From Granulicella sp. L46 (GTDB lineage Bacteria > Acidobacteriota > Terriglobia > Terriglobales > Acidobacteriaceae): a DNA stretch of 64,000 nucleotides. The stretch's first letter is position 1; every line of letters begins with the position of its first letter. A model generated the notes under the pieces. It saw only the letters and a list, made by a program, of their open reading frames with translations. It had not been told where the DNA came from and searched no databases. Position numbers and translations under genes: made by a program. The DNA is taken from positions 105,955 to 169,954 of the forward strand of contig NZ_LMUT01000005.1 of the NCBI RefSeq assembly GCF_009765785.1, given 5' to 3'. This document shows, one piece after another, positions 58,753 to 64,000 of the stretch.

Positions 58753-61700
58753 ATGAGCAAAGTTCGCATCAACGATCTTGCACGTGAGTTAGAGGTCAAG
58801 AGCAAGTCCATTCTGGATGCTCTTACGGCGGTTGGCGTCACCGAGAAGAAGACGCATTCGAGCTCCATCGAAGAGGATGAGGCCGAGAAGGTGCGCGGCT
58901 ACTTCAGCCGTGGAGGCCGCACGAGTGCGTCCCGCGTGGCGCCTGTTGACACCAAGCCCAAGTTTGATCTTTCGCACGTCTCGAAGCCAGGCGATGCGCT
59001 GAAGGCGATTCTAGAGCGCAAGCAGGCAGAGACGGCAGCGCGCAATGCGCCTCCTCCGCGGCCAGCAGTGACCGTGGCGCCTCCGACAAACCGTCCGCCG
59101 GTTGTGGCGCGGCCCGCGTCGGCGCCCTCAGCAGCGCCGGTCGTGGCGCACGTTGCTGCGGCTACACCCGCGGCACCGGTTGCGGCTGCTGCGCCGCCTG
59201 CGGCTCCAGCTCCGCGGCGCATTGTGCCGATTCCAAGGCCTGCTGCACCCAATTACGTTGTTGCGCCCGCTATCGCGAGCCGTCCTGTCACGGGACCGGT
59301 TGTTGCGCGGCCGGCTGCGGCGTCTGCGTCACCGGCTGTCGCGGTTGTACCGCCTTCTGAGCCAGTGGTCGTGAAGCCCGCGGCGGTTGCGCCTCCGACG
59401 CCCGCTCCAGCGGCTGCTCCGGCCGCGGCTGCTCCGATTGCCGAGCCTGTTGCTCCTGCGGCTCCGGAACCGGTTGCGGCAGCTCCTGCAGCACCGGCTG
59501 CCAGTGTTCCGGCGCCGCGGCGCGTCGTGATGCCGCAGACTGGACCGCGACCGACGTACAGTGCGCCGCCTCCGCCTCCAGGCGGACCGCCGCGCACGCC
59601 TATCTTCCAGCGGCCACGTCCTGGATACCAGGGATCGAATCCTTCGGGTGGACCTGGAGGGCCTGGAGGACCGGGCTCGCGACCGGGAATGGCTGCGGGC
59701 GCTCGCCGTCCGATGCATCCGACGAGGACGTTTCCGGGCGGAACGGGCGGAGGTCCGGGAGGTCCGGGCTTTGCTCCGCGACCGGGCTTTGGCGCGGCAC
59801 GACCAGGTTTTGGGAATCGGCCAGGAGCTGCTCCGGGCGGGTTGATGCCTGCTCCGGGCGAGGCTCCGGGACCGAGCCGTCCGGTTCGGGCGGGATCGCG
59901 TGGCCGTGGCGCACCGCGTTATGAGAAGAACAAGGAAGTCGCACTCAAGGGATACAGCGTGCCGCGCTTTGGCGGGCCGCAGATTCCGCAGGGCGATGTG
60001 CCGATTACCAAGACGATTACGGTGACGGAAGGCATCTCGGTGAAGGACCTGGCCGTGATGCTGGATGTGCGCGGCAAGGACCTGATCGCTACGCTGCTGA
60101 TGAAGGGCGTGATGGTGACGGTGAACCAGTCGCTGGACGGCGAGCTGGTGAAGGAAGTGGCGCGCCAGTTTGGCGCCGATGCTACCGTCATCTCGGTCGA
60201 AGAGCAGTTGGAGAACGAGGCTATCGAAGGCTTGTTGGAAGATACGTCCAACATGGTCGAGGTGGTGCGTGCGCCGGTGGTTACGATCATGGGCCACGTC
60301 GATCACGGTAAGACGTCGTTGCTGGATGCGATCCGGTCTACCGATGTGGCGGCAGGTGAAGCTGGCGGAATCACGCAGCACATTGGCGCGTACAAGGTGA
60401 AGATCACGAAGCCGGATTCCCCTGCGTTCGGACGCGAGATCGTGTTCCTCGATACCCCTGGTCACGAGGCGTTTACGCGCATGCGTGCTCGCGGAGCGAA
60501 GATCACGGACATCGTTGTGATCGTGGTTGCGGCGGATGACGGCGTGATGCCGCAGACGCTGGAAGCGATTGATCACGCGCGTGCGGCGAAGGTGCCGATC
60601 ATCGTGGCGGTGAACAAGATCGATAAGCCGGACGCTGATCCGAGCCGGGTGATGAATCAACTGGCTGCTCGCGGCGTGCAGGCTACGTCGATGGGCGGAG
60701 ACACGGAGTTCGTGGAAGTATCGGCCAAGAAGCGGATTAACCTCGACCAGTTGGAAGAGATGATCTGCCTGGTTGCCGATGTGAACGAGCAGAAGGCTAC
60801 GCCGGAGCGTCCCGCGGTTGGTACGGTCATCGAAGCGAAGCTCGATCGTGGTCGCGGTGCGGTTGCGTCGATCCTGGTGCAGAACGGAACGTTGCGTACG
60901 GGCGATAGCTATATCGTCGGCAACACGTTTGGTAAGGTGCGCGCGATGTTCAACGATCGCGGGCAGGAGATCAAGGAAGCTGGACCATCGACTCCGGTCG
61001 AGATCCTCGGACTTGAGAGCATTCCGGATGCTGGCGATACGTTCCTCGTGATGGCGGACCGCGACAAGGCCAAGGGCATTGCGCAGTACCGCAAGATGAA
61101 GGAGCGCGAGGCGCAGCTGGCGAAGAGCTCGCGGGTGTCGCTCGAAGGGCTTGCGGAACAGATCAAGCAGGCGGGCGTCAAGGACCTCAACCTCATCCTC
61201 AAGGGCGATGTGCAGGGTTCGGTCGAAGTGCTGGCCGATTCGCTGCAGAGAATGTCGACCGAAAAGGTTCGTGTGAAGGTGCTGCATTCGGGCGTTGGCG
61301 CGATCACCGAGTCGGACATTCTGCTGGCTTCGGCTTCCAATGCTGTCGTCATCGGATTCAACGTTCGGCCGGACCGCAAGGCTACCGATGTTGCGGAGCG
61401 CGAGAACGTCGAGATCCGGTTGCACTCGATTATTTACGAGCTGCAGGACCAGATTACGAAGGCGATGTATGGATTGCTCGAGCCGGTCTTCAAGGAAAAT
61501 TATGCTGGCCGCGCGACTGTCATCAACGTCTTCAAGATCACCAAGGTTGGCCAGATTGCCGGCTCGCAGGTGACCGATGGTCTGATCCGGCGCGACAACC
61601 AGGTGCGCGTGCTGCGTGACGGCGAAGAGGTCTGGAAGGGCAAGATTTCGTCGCTCAAGCGGTTCAAGGACGATGTGTCCGAGGTGCGCTCGGGTGTTGA

Positions 61701-61920
61701 GTGCGGTATCGATCTGGCTGGGTTCAAGGACATCAAGGTTGGCGACGTCATTGAGGCGTTCACGACCGAGAAGATGGCCGATGAGCTGGGCCGGAACTCT
61801 GCGGAGGCGAAGAAGGAGCGCGACGTTGCGGCTCTGAAGGCAGCCAAGGATGCCGAGAATGAAGTTGCCAAGGCTGAAGCGGATACCGCGAAGGCTGAGG
61901 CGGAAGCCGCTAACGCTTAG
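58753..61920 (+). CDS. infB: Translation initiation factor IF-2
   Basis: The 1055-residue protein has an IF2-N domain at the start ([20 protein letters not shown]) and a long Ala/Pro/Val-rich then Gly/Pro/Arg-rich linker (about 90-390). A second IF2-N-like segment follows (about 425-475), then the G domain with GHVDHGKT (about 514), DTPGHEAF and NKID, the beta-barrel domain II and the fMet-tRNA-binding C-terminus ([20 protein letters not shown]). A charged Ala/Glu/Lys helix forms the tail. It positions initiator tRNA on the 30S subunit. The linker is longer than in the E. coli protein. Confidence 0.96.
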   Translation: MSKVRINDLARELEVKSKSILDALTAVGVTEKKTHSSSIEEDEAEKVRGYFSRGGRTSASRVAPVDTKPKFDLSHVSKPGDALKAILERKQAETAARNAPPPRPAVTVAPPTNRPPVVARPASAPSAAPVVAHVAAATPAAPVAAAAPPAAPAPRRIVPIPRPAAPNYVVAPAIASRPVTGPVVARPAAASASPAVAVVPPSEPVVVKPAAVAPPTPAPAAAPAAAAPIAEPVAPAAPEPVAAAPAAPAASVPAPRRVVMPQTGPRPTYSAPPPPPGGPPRTPIFQRPRPGYQGSNPSGGPGGPGGPGSRPGMAAGARRPMHPTRTFPGGTGGGPGGPGFAPRPGFGAARPGFGNRPGAAPGGLMPAPGEAPGPSRPVRAGSRGRGAPRYEKNKEVALKGYSVPRFGGPQIPQGDVPITKTITVTEGISVKDLAVMLDVRGKDLIATLLMKGVMVTVNQSLDGELVKEVARQFGADATVISVEEQLENEAIEGLLEDTSNMVEVVRAPVVTIMGHVDHGKTSLLDAIRSTDVAAGEAGGITQHIGAYKVKITKPDSPAFGREIVFLDTPGHEAFTRMRARGAKITDIVVIVVAADDGVMPQTLEAIDHARAAKVPIIVAVNKIDKPDADPSRVMNQLAARGVQATSMGGDTEFVEVSAKKRINLDQLEEMICLVADVNEQKATPERPAVGTVIEAKLDRGRGAVASILVQNGTLRTGDSYIVGNTFGKVRAMFNDRGQEIKEAGPSTPVEILGLESIPDAGDTFLVMADRDKAKGIAQYRKMKEREAQLAKSSRVSLEGLAEQIKQAGVKDLNLILKGDVQGSVEVLADSLQRMSTEKVRVKVLHSGVGAITESDILLASASNAVVIGFNVRPDRKATDVAERENVEIRLHSIIYELQDQITKAMYGLLEPVFKENYAGRATVINVFKITKVGQIAGSQVTDGLIRRDNQVRVLRDGEEVWKGKISSLKRFKDDVSEVRSGVECGIDLAGFKDIKVGDVIEAFTTEKMADELGRNSAEAKKERDVAALKAAKDAENEVAKAEADTAKAEAEAANA

Positions 61921-61940
61921 GGCTTTTGGTTGTGAGGGAA

Positions 61941-61970
61941 GGCCGGGAGAAATCCCGGCCTTTTTGTTTG
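61941..61970 (+). terminator. Rho-independent terminator of infB
   Basis: The stem GGCCGGGA / TCCCGGCC with a GAAA tetraloop is followed by TTTTTGTTTG, 20 bases after the infB stop codon. Confidence 0.95.
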
Positions 61971-62539
61971 TGGGGAGGTTGTACCCCCCTCCCCCCCGGC
62001 GGTCATACCTGTCCTCTAAAGTAGCCTATTCATGTGGGTTAGGGGTGAAAGTACCCCCGGGGTTACCCGCTCTCTGGCTGTAAAGTAGGGCAGCCGGAGA
62101 CTTTACGGGTAAAGTCTGGCACCCATTGAAGTTAGGGCGGTGCTGGGGCTGCGGCACCTTGGGGAGCGCCCCCTTGGTAGGTTGGGGGGGAAGGGCTAGT
62201 TCTATTGTAGAGGTTGGGTGGGGGTAACTATGCCAACTTGTTGGGAGAGAAATCGCCAGTGTTGGTAGGGGTTTTGGCGATTTCGGAAGGTGATGGGGGA
62301 TTGACATGCGGATTTTGGGCGGTTTTCGCGGGTGAATTTGGGGATTTATTTTTGGGGCGGGATGGAAGTAGGGAAGAAGCAGATTCCCAAAGGGAATGAC
62401 AGAAAGAAAGGCAAGGGCAACAGCTAAAGCGGGCCCTTCGGCTGCGCTCAGATGACAGAGTCTGGGTCGGTTTGAGAGTCGTGGGTGATATATCTGGCTG
62501 CACGGTTTAATTGCAGAAGAGAGTGTGTGGAGGATTGGG
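61971..62539. other. Non-coding region with palindrome and repeat copies
   Basis: No gene is supported in these 569 bases. They hold homopolymer-like C and G tracts (about 61984-62000 and 62180-62191), recurrent TAAAGT motifs and a near-perfect palindrome AGACTTTAC-GG-GTAAAGTCT at 62098-62117. Two interspersed repeat copies lie at about 62376-62420 (AGATTCCCAAAGGGAATGAC and its AGAAAG tail) and 62430-62458 (CCCTTCGGCTGCGCTCAGAT). The amidase promoter is presumably near the right end. Confidence 0.6.
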
Positions 62540-64000
62540 ATGGCGCGTTCGCGTAGGGAGTTTTTGGCGAAGGGTTCGATGGGGTTGGTGGGGGCGGCGA
62601 TGGTTGCGAAGGCGTCGGGCGGGCAGACGCCACAGGCTGCTGGGCCGCAGGTTCCGGTGGGGCCTCAGATTCCTAGTACGCCGGGTGCTCCTGGGGCGTT
62701 TGGGACGGCGCCGGTTACGGGGCCGGAGGTTTCGGTGGAGACGTTTGTGCAGGCGGAGAAGCTGGTGCAGGTGGAGATGTCGGGGAAGGATCTGGCGGAG
62801 GCTGCGGGGAACTGGCGGCAGAGTATGGCGGCGGTGTATGAGAGGCGGGTGGGGCCGCGGAAGCTGGCGATCGGGTATGACGTGGCGCCGGCTACGGTGT
62901 GGAATCCGCTGATGCCGAAGGTGCAGGGCGTGGCTTGGACGAACGTTGAGCCGCAGGTAGACGCAAACGGTCGAGTTCTTCGGGGAGACGCGGGCGGAGG
63001 TCCGCGCGGGGTTGATCGTCTGCCTGCGAAGGATGAGGACATCGCATTTGCTTCGGTGGCGCAGTTGTCATGGTGGATTCTGTCGAAGCAGATTACGTCA
63101 GAGCGGTTGACGGGGATTTATCTGGAGAGGCTGGAGCGGTTCAACAAGGAGTTGAATTGCGTGATTACGCTGACGCGGGAACATGCGCTGACGCAGGCGC
63201 GGGCCGCCGATGCGGAGATTGCTGCGGGGAAATATCGCGGGCCGCTGCATGGGATTCCCTGGGGAGCTAAGGATTTGCTGGATACGGCGGGGATCAAGAC
63301 GACTTGGGGGGCTGAGCCGTTTCGGGATCGCGTGCCGGTGGAGGACGCTACCGTAACGAAGCGGTTGAATGAGGCGGGCGCGGTGCTGGTGGCGAAATTG
63401 AGCCTGGGCGCCTTGGCGTTGAATGATGTGTGGTTTGGGGGGCAGACGAAGAATCCGTGGAACCTGGATGAGGGGGCGTCGGGGAGTAGTGCGGGGCCCG
63501 GTGCGGCGGTGGCGGCGGGGCTGGTGGGGTTTGCGATTGGGTCGGAGACGCAGGGGTCGATTGTGTCGCCGAGTATGCGGGATGGCGTGACGGGGTTGCG
63601 GCCGACGTTTGGGCGCGTGCCGCGGACTGGCGCGATGACGCTTAGCTGGACGTGCGACAAGTTGGGGGTGATGGCGCGCGGGGTGGAGGACACGATGCTG
63701 GTGCTGGAGTCGATCAAAGGGCCGGATGAGAAGGATGTGGCTTGTATTCCGGCGGGGTTACGGTTTCATGCGGGGAAGAGTGTGGCGGGGCTGAAGGTGG
63801 GATATTTTCCGGAGTGGATGAAGACGGCTCCTGCTACGGAGGTTGATCGCGCTGCGCTGGAGACGGTGAAGAAGTTGGGGATGGTGCCGGTGGAGGTGTC
63901 GCTACCGGATTGGCCTTATGACTCGCTGAACATTATTTTGTTTGCGGAGAGTGCGGCGGCGTTTGAGGAGATCACGCTGAACCATCAGGTCGATGAGTTG
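62540..64000 (+). CDS. Tat-exported amidase, amidase-signature family (3' end beyond window)
   Basis: The frame is open to the right edge (487 residues visible). The N-terminus has a twin-arginine signal, SRREFLAKGSMGLVGAAM, so the enzyme is probably exported folded. The amidase-signature core follows. LHGIPWGAKDLLDTAG contains the catalytic Lys, and the serine cluster EGASGSSAGPGAAVAAGLVG continues into FAIGSETQGSIVSPS, giving the cis-Ser and nucleophilic Ser. Such enzymes hydrolyse amides; substrates vary widely and cannot be deduced. A Pro/Gly-rich spacer of about 50 residues separates the signal from the domain. GGAGG lies upstream of the ATG. Confidence 0.88.
   Translation, partial: MARSRREFLAKGSMGLVGAAMVAKASGGQTPQAAGPQVPVGPQIPSTPGAPGAFGTAPVTGPEVSVETFVQAEKLVQVEMSGKDLAEAAGNWRQSMAAVYERRVGPRKLAIGYDVAPATVWNPLMPKVQGVAWTNVEPQVDANGRVLRGDAGGGPRGVDRLPAKDEDIAFASVAQLSWWILSKQITSERLTGIYLERLERFNKELNCVITLTREHALTQARAADAEIAAGKYRGPLHGIPWGAKDLLDTAGIKTTWGAEPFRDRVPVEDATVTKRLNEAGAVLVAKLSLGALALNDVWFGGQTKNPWNLDEGASGSSAGPGAAVAAGLVGFAIGSETQGSIVSPSMRDGVTGLRPTFGRVPRTGAMTLSWTCDKLGVMARGVEDTMLVLESIKGPDEKDVACIPAGLRFHAGKSVAGLKVGYFPEWMKTAPATEVDRAALETVKKLGMVPVEVSLPDWPYDSLNIILFAESAAAFEEITLNHQVDEL

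Noticed and set aside
59329-61425. Open frame of 698 codons on the minus strand
   Set aside because: It lies opposite infB, is Arg-rich and low in complexity, and is explained by the strong third-position GC of infB.
1-64000. tRNA, rRNA, insertion sequences, phage or integrase genes
   Set aside because: None of the characteristic sequences or protein motifs was seen in the window.

Overview
The window is a GC-rich chromosomal segment. It most resembles an Acidobacteriota genome of the Terriglobia type (Granulicella, Edaphobacter, Terriglobus). The grounds are an Oar-like TonB-dependent receptor with an N-terminal carboxypeptidase-regulatory domain, a sedolisin (S53) protease, a pilBC-pilMNOP locus, a DUF6677-type membrane protein, many ECF sigma/partner pairs, and abundant short interspersed repeats whose translation reads like 'HSERSEEP'. 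This assignment is inference from gene content; no rRNA or tRNA gene is present. I found no phage, insertion sequence or CRISPR array.

Layout. 1-3.2 kb: end of a membrane-protein operon, a small two-helix membrane protein, a SAM methyltransferase and aldose epimerase. 3.2-3.9 kb: a non-coding repeat cluster. 3.9-8.2 kb (minus): an ECF sigma/anti-sigma/Spy-like operon, an AI-2E-type permease and a glutaminyl cyclase. 8.4-14.3 kb: an exported amidohydrolase, shikimate kinase with a remarkable leader, two exported or membrane unknowns, and an octaheme cytochrome c. 14.5-16.9 kb (minus): a second ECF sigma module and a ThiF/MoeB-like enzyme carrying a repeat insertion. 17-26.8 kb (plus): a BamA/TamA-like protein, a SurA-N-like protein, TamB and a UbiA-type prenyltransferase. 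26.8-32.3 kb: stress proteins (CsbD and a 49-aa lmo0937-like protein), prephenate dehydratase, a Tat-exported HisC-like aminotransferase, an A-type Fe-S carrier and a decayed receiver-domain gene. 32.5-40.8 kb (plus): a Crp/Fnr regulator and a type IV pilus operon. 41-44.5 kb: DUF6677, an M24 peptidase and an S53 peptidase. 44.6-49.6 kb: a TonB receptor with a palindromic operator, followed by a LacI-family regulator. 49.6-51.4 kb: ylxP-rbfA-nrnA. 51.4-56 kb: an ArnT-like transferase, a GNAT protein and guaB (minus). 56-61.9 kb: rimP-nusA-infB behind a leader attenuator. 62.5 kb to the end: a Tat-exported amidase cut by the window edge.

The most interesting signal is on the minus strand just upstream of shikimate kinase (aroK). 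A 30-codon leader peptide contains F-S-Y-C-Y-W-Y. It is followed by an intrinsic terminator and has a competing antiterminator pairing, which together have the architecture of a ribosome-mediated attenuator sensing all three aromatic amino acids. Its predicted promoter places the transcript start almost on the leader AUG. Second is a perfect 15-bp inverted repeat with two CpG-centred LacI-type half-operators 21 bp apart, just downstream of a sigma70-like promoter for the TonB receptor and with a LacI-type regulator encoded next door. Other points are a repeat insertion plus a 7-bp tandem repeat inside a ThiF/MoeB-like gene, a duplicated family of approximately 90-aa membrane proteins, a split translation-factor operon, and a Tat-targeted HisC paralogue.
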